Positions 8,913-19,500 of a DNA stretch of 42,804 nucleotides are shown here, in pieces. Both the position numbers and the translations under genes were made by a program. The notes under the pieces were generated by a model. It was not told the origin of the DNA, made no database searches, and saw only the letters and a list, made by a program, of their open reading frames with translations. This DNA is from an uncultured Microcaldota archaeon (lineage in GTDB: Archaea; Micrarchaeota; Micrarchaeia; Anstonellales; Bilamarchaeaceae). Position 1 is the stretch's first letter; every line of letters begins with the position of its first letter. The stretch is from assembly GCA_903835385.1 (NCBI GenBank), contig CAILMQ010000031.1, positions 1-42,804 of the forward strand. The letters run 5' to 3'.

Positions 8913-11900
8913 ATGGAAAAATCCCCTATAATCCTTATCATGCTGGTACTTTCCTTCAGCACCACCATTTTTGCACTGTCCAATCCCGCGGCGGTTTATT
9001 GCAACGAGATGAACAGCGAGTTCGGCGGCTATTCATACATGGTGCAAAACGATGTTGATTCAAACGAATACGGGATTTGCACGATGCCCGACGGAACGCA
9101 GTGCGATGCCTGGGCTTTCCTGAATGGCGAATGCGGCGGGAATTTCTCCTATTGCGCAAACAGCGGCTACGCGATTGCAACGGTATCGAATGGCGATTCC
9201 GAATATGCCGCCTGCATCCTGCCAGGCGGGTCCGGCGTTCCCAGCCAAATCCCCGTAGTAAAAATGATGAATCTGACCGGAAAACTCGGCAACAGCATAA
9301 CCCCCGCGGCCGTGGAGGCGCAGTTGAGCCAAATGGCCGGCGGGATGGAATCGGAATCGCAGCCCGCCCAGTCCTCGTACAACGCGACTGATTTTTCCTC
9401 CTGGGATTGGAGGGCCCCTCCGGAAGGCACTGCCTACGCGGCGTCTAATTTCCCGTATTTCGACGATTCCATGGGCTGGATGACTTCGATTAAGGACCAG
9501 CTGAGTTGCAGCAGCTGCTGGGCTTTTGGAACCCTCGGCTCGATGGAAGCCAAGTATGACATTGTCATGAACGAGTCCAGGCTCAAGCCAGACCTGTCGG
9601 AACAGGACGAGGTATCCTGCGATAATAGTTGCTACTACGACTATGGCGGCTATTGGGTTTGCCAGGGCGGCTGCGGTGGCGGATGGCCGAACGTCTCGTT
9701 ATGGAATATCCAGTACAACGGCGGCGTGGTTGATGAAAGCTGTTTTCCGTACACCGCAGGCAACGACGCCTGTTCGGACGCGTGCTCCGACCATTCGGAC
9801 AGGAATTGGAGCATAACCGGCTTCCAAAGCGCCATGCACGTGACCGACGCGGGGCTGGAACAGATGCTTGTGGACAACGGCCCGGTCATTCTCCTGGTTG
9901 ATGCCCGCACGTGGGATTCGTACAGCGGCGGGATACTGGGATGCACCCAGTACTACTCGGGCATGGACCATGTCGTGACCCTGGTCGGCTACAACGACAC
10001 AGGGAACCCGAGCACGAGCTACTGGATAATAAAGAACAGCTGGGGGGCCAACTGGGGCGAGGAAGGCTATATCAGGGTGAAATTCGATTGCGATTCCATC
10101 GGCTATTGGACTTATTATCCGGAAAGCGTCACGCCGCCGGATTTCAGGCCGACCATAGTGGTGAACGCGCCGACGGAGGACACGGTTGCCACGGACGGCC
10201 CTGTTTCGTTCAATTTTACGGTCAATAACAGGATTTTCCCGGCCTCCATATGCGACCTGATTGTCAATGGCGCAATTGCCAATACGACTTTGGCAAACAG
10301 CGGCAGCGACACTGTGATGTGTTACCAGCTGCCGCTCGGGACACGGAATAATTGGAGCATAAGGTGCTGGGAAACCGGATTCGGGATTGTCGGCTCCTCA
10401 CAAACGCAGAACCTGACCACGCCTTTCGTCTTGATACGAAGCCCTTCGAACGCCTCGTACAACGCCGCTTCGATTGCCCTTGATTACACGGTTGCCAGCC
10501 AGGACGCCTGCTGGTATTCGCTGGATGGCAATCCGAATGTCATTCTTCCCGGCTGTGGCAATACGACGCTAAATTCGCTTTCGGATGGAAGCCATTCCAT
10601 TTTTGTCTATGAGAACGATACCGAAGGCACTGCCCACCATGGCGATGTAAGCTTCACGATAGACACTGCCGCCCCGGCTGTAACCCTCAACTCCCCGGCC
10701 GACTTATTCGTATCAAACTCCTCCACGGCCGCATTCGCTTTCACTCCAACAGACAACCTGGCCCAAACAATGGGCTGCTCCATTTTCCTTGACGGAATCC
10801 TGAACCAGACCAACTCTTCGGTGGCGAACAACACCGCGGCCAGGTTCACAATTCAAGGCATGGCAGACGGAAGCCACTCATGGTACGTGCAGTGCACGGA
10901 CAACGCCAATAACATGGGTACAAGCGCAACCCGCAGTTTCACAATAGACACTGCCGCTCCGCTCGTGACCCTCAATTCACCCGCCAATCACTCAATGTCC
11001 AATTCATCCACGGTCGCCTTCAATTTCACGGCAATAAACGACCAATACGGGACAATGGGCTGCTCCATTTTCCTTGACGGAATCCTGAACCAGACCAACT
11101 CTTCGGTGGCGAACAACACCGCGGCCAGGTTCACAATTCAAGGCATGGCGGATGGAAGCCACTCATGGTACATACTGTGCTATGACGGCGCCAATAATAA
11201 GGGCACCAGCGAGACCAGGGACTTCATGATAGCCCTGACCCCCTTGCTTACAAGCCTCAGCCTCAATGCCAGTGGCATAAACAACCTCACGACCGACAAT
11301 CTCACGTGCAACTACGCCATGAACAGCTTCGCGACTGCGGCGGGAGTGTCCTGGTACAGGAACGGGGCCCCTGCCATGGCGCTGTACCTGCCGTTTGAAG
11401 GCAACTCGTCCAATGCATTGCTGGATTATTCCGGAAATGGGATCAACGGAATGAATTCGGGGGCAGTATGGAATTCAACTGCGGGTCATGAGGGCAATGG
11501 CGCTTTCCTGTTCAATGGCAGTGCCCGTTATGTCAATCTGGGCTCTCCGGCTTCTTTGAACTTCACCGGGTTTGCGAATTTCACTATAACAGCGTGGGTG
11601 AACGTGGCGGGCGGCGCAGGCACGAACAGGCCGATTCTGTGCAAGGGCGACCACCAGTACTGCCTGAAACCGGATACCGCCAATATGCTTGAATTATGTG
11701 TTTATGATACGGCCTGGAGATGCGCCGTTTCAAACGCCGCTCTGTCCACCGGGCAATGGTATTTCCTGGTTGGAAGGACGAACGGCTCGGAAGTCTCGCT
11801 TTGGGTGAACGGCGTGAAGCAAAGCACCACGGCAACGCATTCTGGAATCACGGCTGATGCCTACAACGTCACCATAGGAAGGGACGACCAGAACCCAACG

Positions 11901-12641
11901 CGCCTGTTCAATGGCACCATTGATGAAATCAGGGTGTATAACAAGACACTCTCGGCCGCGGAAATAGTGGCGCTTTACCAGAACAAGGCGAATCTCCTGG
12001 TCTCGGACGAGACCTCCAACCGGGACGTGTGGCAATGCCGCGTCACCCCATTCTCCTCAAGCGCCGCCGGTTCCACGGGCATATCGAACAGCCTCGTGGT
12101 GGGCGGCCCGCCGGCCGTGACCCTCAATTCGCCCGCCAACCTTTCACTTTTCAACGTCTCAAGCGTAACCTTCAACTTCACTGCGATAACCAATCAATAC
12201 GGGACAATGAACTGCTCCATCTTCCTTGACGGAGCCCTGAATCGGACCAACGCCTCGACAATCAACAACACCGCGACCAGGTTCACAATTCAAGGCATGG
12301 CGGACAGAAGCCACTCCTGGTATGTGCAGTGCAGGGACGGCATGAACATCACGGGCACCAGCATGGCGAGGAACTTCACCACGGACACGAAGGCGCCCGG
12401 CCTGTCAATCATTTCTCCGCTCAGTTCCACTTACAATGTTTCAACCCTGCTCCTGAACATCTCGGCATCCGACCCGCATCTGGGCAGGGTATGGTATAAC
12501 AGCGGGTCGGGGAACGTAACCTACACCAACCCAGTTAACCTGACGTTTTGCGACGGCTCACATACCATCTATGCCTGGGCGAACGACACCTTCGGGAACA
12601 TGAATAGCACCAAGGTCAGTTTCAAGATACACACGCACTAG
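8913..12641 (+). CDS. Secreted C1 (papain-like) cysteine protease with DUF333-like N-terminus, Ig-like repeats and LamG-like domain
   Basis: Signal peptide; NPAAVYCNEM...MPDGTQCDAWAFLNGEC (DUF333-like); DQLSCSSCWAFG, MDHVVTLVGYN, IIKNSWGANWGEEGY; LYLPFEGN...FNGTIDEIRVYNKTLSAAEI. Confidence 0.93.
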   Translation: MEKSPIILIMLVLSFSTTIFALSNPAAVYCNEMNSEFGGYSYMVQNDVDSNEYGICTMPDGTQCDAWAFLNGECGGNFSYCANSGYAIATVSNGDSEYAACILPGGSGVPSQIPVVKMMNLTGKLGNSITPAAVEAQLSQMAGGMESESQPAQSSYNATDFSSWDWRAPPEGTAYAASNFPYFDDSMGWMTSIKDQLSCSSCWAFGTLGSMEAKYDIVMNESRLKPDLSEQDEVSCDNSCYYDYGGYWVCQGGCGGGWPNVSLWNIQYNGGVVDESCFPYTAGNDACSDACSDHSDRNWSITGFQSAMHVTDAGLEQMLVDNGPVILLVDARTWDSYSGGILGCTQYYSGMDHVVTLVGYNDTGNPSTSYWIIKNSWGANWGEEGYIRVKFDCDSIGYWTYYPESVTPPDFRPTIVVNAPTEDTVATDGPVSFNFTVNNRIFPASICDLIVNGAIANTTLANSGSDTVMCYQLPLGTRNNWSIRCWETGFGIVGSSQTQNLTTPFVLIRSPSNASYNAASIALDYTVASQDACWYSLDGNPNVILPGCGNTTLNSLSDGSHSIFVYENDTEGTAHHGDVSFTIDTAAPAVTLNSPADLFVSNSSTAAFAFTPTDNLAQTMGCSIFLDGILNQTNSSVANNTAARFTIQGMADGSHSWYVQCTDNANNMGTSATRSFTIDTAAPLVTLNSPANHSMSNSSTVAFNFTAINDQYGTMGCSIFLDGILNQTNSSVANNTAARFTIQGMADGSHSWYILCYDGANNKGTSETRDFMIALTPLLTSLSLNASGINNLTTDNLTCNYAMNSFATAAGVSWYRNGAPAMALYLPFEGNSSNALLDYSGNGINGMNSGAVWNSTAGHEGNGAFLFNGSARYVNLGSPASLNFTGFANFTITAWVNVAGGAGTNRPILCKGDHQYCLKPDTANMLELCVYDTAWRCAVSNAALSTGQWYFLVGRTNGSEVSLWVNGVKQSTTATHSGITADAYNVTIGRDDQNPTRLFNGTIDEIRVYNKTLSAAEIVALYQNKANLLVSDETSNRDVWQCRVTPFSSSAAGSTGISNSLVVGGPPAVTLNSPANLSLFNVSSVTFNFTAITNQYGTMNCSIFLDGALNRTNASTINNTATRFTIQGMADRSHSWYVQCRDGMNITGTSMARNFTTDTKAPGLSIISPLSSTYNVSTLLLNISASDPHLGRVWYNSGSGNVTYTNPVNLTFCDGSHTIYAWANDTFGNMNSTKVSFKIHTH
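9543..9622. repeat. 80-nt tract identical (inverted) to 18841..18920
   Basis: Read by eye: atggaagccaagtatgacattgtcatgaacgag...gaggtatcctgcga in both protease genes. Confidence 0.9.
9980..10045. repeat. 66-nt tract identical (inverted) to 18421..18486
   Basis: cctggtcggctacaacgacacagggaacccgagcacgagctactggataataaagaacagctgggg in both protease genes. Confidence 0.9.
10767..10864 (+). repeat. 98-nt direct repeat copy 1 (identical copy at 11052..11149)
   Basis: acaatgggctgctccattttccttgacgg...caaggcatggc identical in both copies, offset 285 nt (95 codons). Confidence 0.9.
11052..11149 (+). repeat. 98-nt direct repeat copy 2
   Basis: See 10767..10864. Confidence 0.9.
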
Positions 12642-12659
12642 CGGCTGCATTCATGCCAA

Positions 12660-13466
12660 CTAACCCCTTTTCATGCCAGCGAGGCTTTTGACTTCGAACG
12701 AGCCGTCTTCCTTTACCGAGGCACTGAACTGGCCGGCGTATTGCTGATTGAAGAATTTGGTGACCGCTTGTGCTTCCTGCTTCGTGTTTATCTCATCTTT
12801 GATGGTCCCGCCCCCCAAATTTCTGGACCTGTATATTTGCGTGGCGACGAGTTCGACGTTGAGAACGTTCACCTTGCTCCCTTCCGCAGAGGCGAACAAT
12901 CTGCCATCGGACTGCTTGTTCACGGCCTTGGCAACCGCCTCGGCCTCCTGCCTGGTGCTCGTATCATCGCTAATGGTCCGGGTCGCGTGCCTGTTCGCGG
13001 CTTCGGAGACGCTTTTGGCAAGGCCGTTCACATCCAACGCCCTGACCGTGCCGTCTTTATCTACCGAAGCCATGAATCCGCTTTCCTTCAGTCTCGCGGC
13101 TACTCCCACGGCCCCCTGATAGTTGTCAATGAGCCTGGTGGCATAATGAGCATTGCGTATGCGGTCCGTCATATCGCTGACAATGGCGTTGGCGTTCAAT
13201 ACCCTGAGGTCGCCACCTTTCATTACTGCCGTTATATACTGGCCCGGGCGTCCCGCGTTTAACGTATCGCCGACTCTTTTCGCCTCCTTCGCGTCGCCGA
13301 TTTTCACAATCACGGGTTTGGCATTCCCGCTCACGGAGTTTTGAATCGCGGGGATGGTTTTGTCCAAATCAATCGCCCTGGGAAAGCCGGGTTTCCAGGC
13401 CGGCGCCAGAGCCGTCCCTTCTTCCCGTTTTCCCTGCATCGGTGCGAATGCCATCGTGACCACCAT
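12660..13466 (-). CDS. Protein of four ~57-aa internal repeats, unknown family
   Basis: Repeats visible in translation: TRQEAEAVAKAVNKQSDGRLFASAEGSKVNVLNV / TKQEAQAVTKFFNQQYAGQFSASVKEDGSFEVKSL and two more diverged copies. Confidence 0.8.
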   Translation of the reverse strand: MVVTMAFAPMQGKREEGTALAPAWKPGFPRAIDLDKTIPAIQNSVSGNAKPVIVKIGDAKEAKRVGDTLNAGRPGQYITAVMKGGDLRVLNANAIVSDMTDRIRNAHYATRLIDNYQGAVGVAARLKESGFMASVDKDGTVRALDVNGLAKSVSEAANRHATRTISDDTSTRQEAEAVAKAVNKQSDGRLFASAEGSKVNVLNVELVATQIYRSRNLGGGTIKDEINTKQEAQAVTKFFNQQYAGQFSASVKEDGSFEVKSLAGMKRG

Positions 13467-13508
13467 GGATCATATGGTTGTAGGTTTTATAACCTCTTGG
13501 CTGCCGGT

Positions 13509-16500
13509 TCACGAGGGCCTGGACTGCTTGGCTCCGGAGACGACCCATTTGCTGTTGTTCAGCTGCATCTGGTAGCTCTGGTTTATCCACTGCGCGCTCC
13601 TGGCCACGTTGGACAGCTCCACCTCGTCGATGGTGCCGTTGAAGGTGCAGTTCGTCTGGCTGTTCCCCGCGTAGGCGATCCTCATGGGCGTGGCGTAATA
13701 GGTTATGTTCCCGGACACCGCAGAGGAGTTCGCGGACAGCGCGCCGTCTATGTATACCTTCACGGGGCTGCCCGAGTTCCAGGTCATGGCCAGGTAATGC
13801 CACCCGTTCAGGCTGATGCTGCCCGCTGTGATCGCCCGGTCGGTCCCGTTGACGGTGACCCCGGCCAAGATGTTCCTCCCGTTGCCGTTCTGCTCTATGG
13901 CGTAGGAGATGTACGGTGCCACGTTGGTGAGGGGGGTCTTGGACACGATTTTCGCGTAGTTGGTGTTGCTATTGGCCCAGTACACCCACGCCGAGACCGT
14001 GATCGCGGCCGCCGGCTCGATGCTGCTCGAGCGGCTCACGTTGACGAAATTGCCTGTCTTGTTGAATTTGAGGCTGCCGTCTATCTTCCCGGCGACCTGC
14101 TGGGACAGTGTCATGGAGCCGTTCGTGACACCGTTGTTGCCGTTCTGGGTGCTGTCCTTCATCTGCGGCGCGGTCCCGGCCGGATTCTGGCTCATGTGCC
14201 ATACGCCCCCGAACGTCGAACCCCAGACACCGCTGGCGTTCTGGCCGGAGCCCACCGCCGTGTTGTTCTTGAAATAGACCGATACCGTGGTGTTCCCGGC
14301 GTTGAGGCTCGGGATGTTGATCCAGATAGTGGCGTTCGACGAGGTGTAATTCTCTATCTCGTATGCCAATGGCGCTCCGCCGGAGTTGCATGCCGCCCCG
14401 TAGAACCTCAGGTCCGAATAGTTGGCCAGCATGTCCGTATCATGCGCCAGGCTGACCAGCGCCGGGAAGTTCGCCTGGCTGGAGCCGCTGATTATGGTCA
14501 TGTTCTTGCACCTGTCGAACGATGAGTTGGCCCAGGAGCCGGGTGAGGACACGTTTATCGTGAAGCTCCTTGTCGCCGATGCTCCGGTATTGTTCGCATT
14601 GTCCCTGCACGCCACGTACCAGGCGTGGTTCCCGTTGGCGATGCCGCTGGTATTGAACATCGCCGAGGTGTTGCTGTTCACCGACGGATTGGTCTGGATG
14701 AGCGCTCCGTCCAGGAATATGGAGCAGCTCATCACCTGGGCCAGGTTGTCAATGGCAGTGAAGTTGAACGCCGCGCTCGAAGTGTTGAATGCCGAGGCGT
14801 TGGCCGGAGAGTTCAGAGCCACTGCCGGAGCGGTGGTGTCCACCGTGAAGCTCCTGGCCGCTGAGGAACCCGCATTGTTGGAGCGGTCCCTGCACGCCAC
14901 ATACCAGGCATGGACCCCGTCCGGTATCCCTGAAACCAAGAACACCGTATTTGTGGCGTTCTGGACGGATGCATTGGTCTGAGCCTGCACGCCGTCCAGG
15001 AAGATGGAGCAGTTCATCGTGCCACTCACCGCATCAGTCGCATTGAAGCTGAATCTCATGTTCGAGACATTGCTGAGGGCTCCGGATGCCGGTGCGGCGA
15101 GGCTGACCACCGGAACGGATGCGGTCCCCCGGAGTATCCCGTAGCTCCCCGGGACCAGGTTGGTGAGCGACAGGGTGTTCGAAGCGGTGTTGGGAGTGTT
15201 GTTCAGCATGACCCAGCCGCTGTAGTTGTACTTCCAGAGCGCGAAACCGGTTTCGTTATATCCGGTCGCTTCCGCATCGGTCCAGCTCCACGTTATGGAA
15301 TCGATGGATACCTGGTCGTTGATTGTAGTGATGTTCACGAACTTCTGGGCGAACGGACCCTGCCCGGACGGAGGGGATGAGGGATTGCCGGTCCAGGTTA
15401 TGCCATAGGCTTCGTTGAGAGACAGGCTGTCGGTGATGGAGAGGTTGGTGTAGTTCTGCATGCTGCCTGAAGGGTTGTCGAAGATTAGGTTGGAGGAGTT
15501 CAATGCCATCTGGGGACCGGCATCGTATTGCATCCGCATATCCAGATTGTTCTTGAAGAAGTGCATCCCCTGCATTATCGTCAGAACGGTGTTGTGCACC
15601 AGCAAACCGGTATTGGAGTTGTTGAATGCGGCGTCGTTAGAAAGCTGATTGGAACTGCTGTTGTCCAGATAGAAGCCGTAGGCTCCGGACGAGTTGTCGC
15701 CCGTCAGATTGTTGTTGTTGCTCTGGTAGAGATAGAAGCTGATACCCGAGCTCGTTTTTGCGACGGAATTGAGGACTGTGTTGTTGGAGGTGGATATGAG
15801 GAAAATGGCAGGGTATGTTATGGAGGCTCCGGTGGAGTTGATGATGGTGTTGTTTGATCCCGCGTACAGGTAGATGCCGTAGCTCGAGTTGGATGCCCCA
15901 GTGGAGTTGATGATGGTGTTGTTGGAGCATGAGTAGAGCATGATGGCGGGGGATGAATTGGAGATTGCGACGGAGTTGGCGAGCACAACGTTGGGGCTCG
16001 AGTAGAGGAAGATGCCGTAGCCCGAGTTGGATGCCCCAGTGGAGTTGATGATGGTGTTGTTGGGGCTGAATGACAGGTAAGCGCCATACCCGGAATTGGC
16101 GGTCCAGATGGAATTCGCGATGGTGTTGTCGGAGCTGTCGGAGAGGTAGATGCCGTAACCCGTATCAGTGGTTACGGTTGAGTTGATGATGGCGTCGTTG
16201 GAGCTCCGGTAGAGGTAGACGTCGACGCCCGCGCTGGAGTTCGCGGCGGAGTTCACGATCGTGCTGTTGGGGCTTGAGTAAAGGTAGAAGCCGTAATAGG
16301 TATTGTTGTTGGCGTTGTCGCCCGTGAGGGTGTTGTTGGAGCCCAAATAGAGTTCGAATCCGGTATTCAGGTTCCCGGAGGCGCTATCGTTCGCGAGCAT
16401 GTTGTTGCTGGAGCCGGAATACAGGACGAAGCCGGTATACCCGTTCCCGGAGGCGCTATCGTTCGCGAGCATGTTGTTCGCCGAGTTGGTATAGAGGTAG

Positions 16501-19500
16501 AACCCGTAATACGCATTGTTGAAGGCAGAATCCCCTGTCAGGTTGTTGAAGGTGCCTGCGGAGAGGTAGAAACCGTAGTAGCCGTTGCTGTAGGCGGTGT
16601 CGTTGGCGAGGGTGTTGTTGCTGGCGAAGATCGCGAAACCGTCGTTGGAAGCGCCGTAAGCGGTGTCGTTGGCCAGAAGGTTGTATCCGGAGCCGCTGAT
16701 TGTGAAGCCGTAGTTGCTGCTGCCCTGGGCGATGTCGCTCATCAGCGTGTTGTTGTTGGAGCCGGAGCCCAGGTTGAATCCGTTGGTGGAATTGGCCGCG
16801 ATGTTGTTGATGAGCAGGTTGTTCGAGCTGGAGTAGAGGGCGAAGGCATTGGTGGTGCCGGAGACGTTATCGTTGCTCAGCACATTGTTGCCGCCGGAGT
16901 ACAGGTAGATGCCGTCCATAGGATTTCCGTCGAGAGCGTCATTCGTGATGTAGGCGCTGTTCGCCTCATAGCCATAGATGCCGACGCTGTAGCCGGATAT
17001 GCTCGGGCAGTTCCGTACCGTCACGTTCGTGAGGGGGCCGTCGAGGAGTATCCCGTAGGTGGTCCCGCTGGCGTTGTTACCCGTGATGCCGAATCCGTTG
17101 CAGTCAAGGACCACGTTGGAGGCGGTTATCTTCACGCAAGCGGAGCCGGTGAGAGGGTAAGCGCTGTTGGGCGCGCCGAAGAAATCGGTGGTCATGGTGA
17201 GGGTGCCGCTTGAGCTTATCACCAGGCATCCGGTCTGCACGCTGAAGTGCTGGGTCGCGCTTGTGCCGGTGTTGTTCGCGGCGTTGATGCACTGGACGAA
17301 CCAGGAATGGCTTCCGTCCCGGATACCGCTTACTTGGAACGCGGCCGAGGTACCCACAATCGTCGAGGGATTGGTCTGGCTCAGTACGCCGTCCAGGAAC
17401 AAGGAGCAATCCAGCGTACTGGATAGGCTGTCCATCGCAGTGAAGTTGAATGTCACGTTTGAGACGCCGAATACGGCCAGATCGGCTGGCGAGTCCAGGG
17501 TCACCGACGGGATGGTCGTGTCGACCGCGAAGTTGCTGATGGCGCTTGCGCCCACGTTTCCTGCATCGTCGCTGCACCGGGCGTACCAGGTGTGGTTTCC
17601 ATAGGCTATGCCGCTGATTTGGAAGACGGCCGGAACGCCATTCATCGTATGAGCGTTGGTCTGGTTCAGTACGCCGTCCAGGAAGAGCGAGCAACTCATC
17701 GTTGTGGTGAGGTTGTCCATTGCCGTGAAGTTGAAGACGACTGTCGGCGAATGCGAGGTCGAGAGATCGGCCGGATAGCCGAGGGTCACGAACGGAGGTA
17801 CCGTGTCTATCGTGAAATTCACATCGGCATGGTGGATAGTCCCGTTGGTATCGTTATAAGAGACGGCAAGGGAATGTGCCCCGTCCGGAAGGGGGCCGAG
17901 GGTGGCATTGCCGCAGCCCGGCAGCGTGACGTTCGGGTTGCCATCCAGCGAATACCAGCAGGTATCCGGATTCGCCGCGATATAATCCAAGGGAAGGGAA
18001 GAGACGTTGTAGAAAGAGCCCAATGGGCTCTGGATCGCGATGTAGAGGTTCAGGTTTTGCGTCGGTGTGGAACTGATTATCCCGAATCCGGTTTCCCAGC
18101 ACCGTATGCTCCAATTAGCCTGTTCCCCGAACTGGGGCCGGTAGCTTATCGTCGTGGGGATTCCGCTGCCCGCTAAAGTGGTATTGACTATCGCGCCATC
18201 GAAAATCAGGTCGCATGTGGAGGACGGAGAAATCCTGTTATTGACGGTGAAATTGAACAGGACCGGACCGGAGTTGTAGATCATGTCCTGCGTGGGCGAG
18301 TTCACCACGATCGCCGGTTTGAAATCCGGCGGCGTCACGCCTTTAGGGTAATACGCCCAGAGGCCGACGCCGTTGCAGCCGAATTCGATCCGGATGTAGC
18401 CGTTCTCGCCCCATCCGCTGCCCCAGCTGTTCTTTATTATCCAGTAGCTCGTGCTCGGGTTCCCTGTGTCGTTGTAGCCGACCAGGACGACCGCGTGGTC
18501 CATGTACGTCGAGGGCTGGGTGCAGGTCAACACGCCGCCGTAGTAGTACCAATTGCTCGCATCGACCAGGATGGTGAGCGGCCCGTTGTCGATGAGCATC
18601 TGCTCCAGCTGCGCATTGGTCGGACTCGAAGCGCTTTGCGAGCCGGTTATGGTCCAGGACCTGTTCAGGTAATACGGGCAGATGTTCGAACATGCGTTAT
18701 TGGTCGCGGTGTACGGGAAACACTTCTCATCCACCACGCCGCCGTTGTATTGGATATTCCATAATGATACGTTGGGGTACCCGCCGCTACAACCGTATTG
18801 GCAGGCCCCGGAATAACCCTCGTCATAGTAGCAGCTATGGTCGCAGGATACCTCGTCCTGTTCCGACAGGTCTGGCTTGAGCCTGGACTCGTTCATGACA
18901 ATGTCATACTTGGCTTCCATGGCGCCGAGGGTCCCGAATGACCAGCAGCTGCCGCACTGCCCCTGATCCTTGACAGAGGTCATCCAACCGTTCAGACTTT
19001 GGAAAAAAGGATAATTCGAAGATGCGTAAACCGTATTGGCCGGAGGGTTCCTCCAGTCCCACGCGGAGAATGCGCTCGCATTATACATGGATTGGGAATT
19101 GTACACCGGCTGCGAGGATGCGCTGACCATCCGGTTCATCTGGGTCAGCACGGCTTTCGGGGTTATGTCGCTGCCGAGTTTCGCGGTCAGGTTCATCATG
19201 TCCACGACCGGGATTCCGCTTTGAGAATCCATGGTGAGGGCTTTTGTTTTGCTGTTTGCCGTGATGCAGGCGGCGTATCTGGAAGTGCCGTTCGTCACCG
19301 TCGTGGTCCCATATCCTGTCTTCGCGCAATAGGAGAAGCTCGCGCCGCATGTGCCGTCCAGGAACGCCCAGGCGTCGCACTGCGTCCCGTCGGGCATCAC
19401 GCAGACCCCGTATAAGTTCGATTGCGCATCGCTTTGCATGGCGTATGTGTAGCCGCCGAACTCCTTGTTCATCTCGTTGCAATAGACCGCCGAAGGGTTG

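Noticed and set aside
13341-14525. 394-aa plus-strand ORF opposite the giant protease
   Set aside because: Shadow ORF: translation is low-complexity and family-less, while the opposite strand carries DUF2341/LamG and papain motifs.
15550-17150. Regularly spaced repeats suggesting a CRISPR-like array
   Set aside because: Period is 69 nt or multiples, repeats are degenerate and in frame, and they encode a beta-helix; there are no unique spacers and no cas genes.
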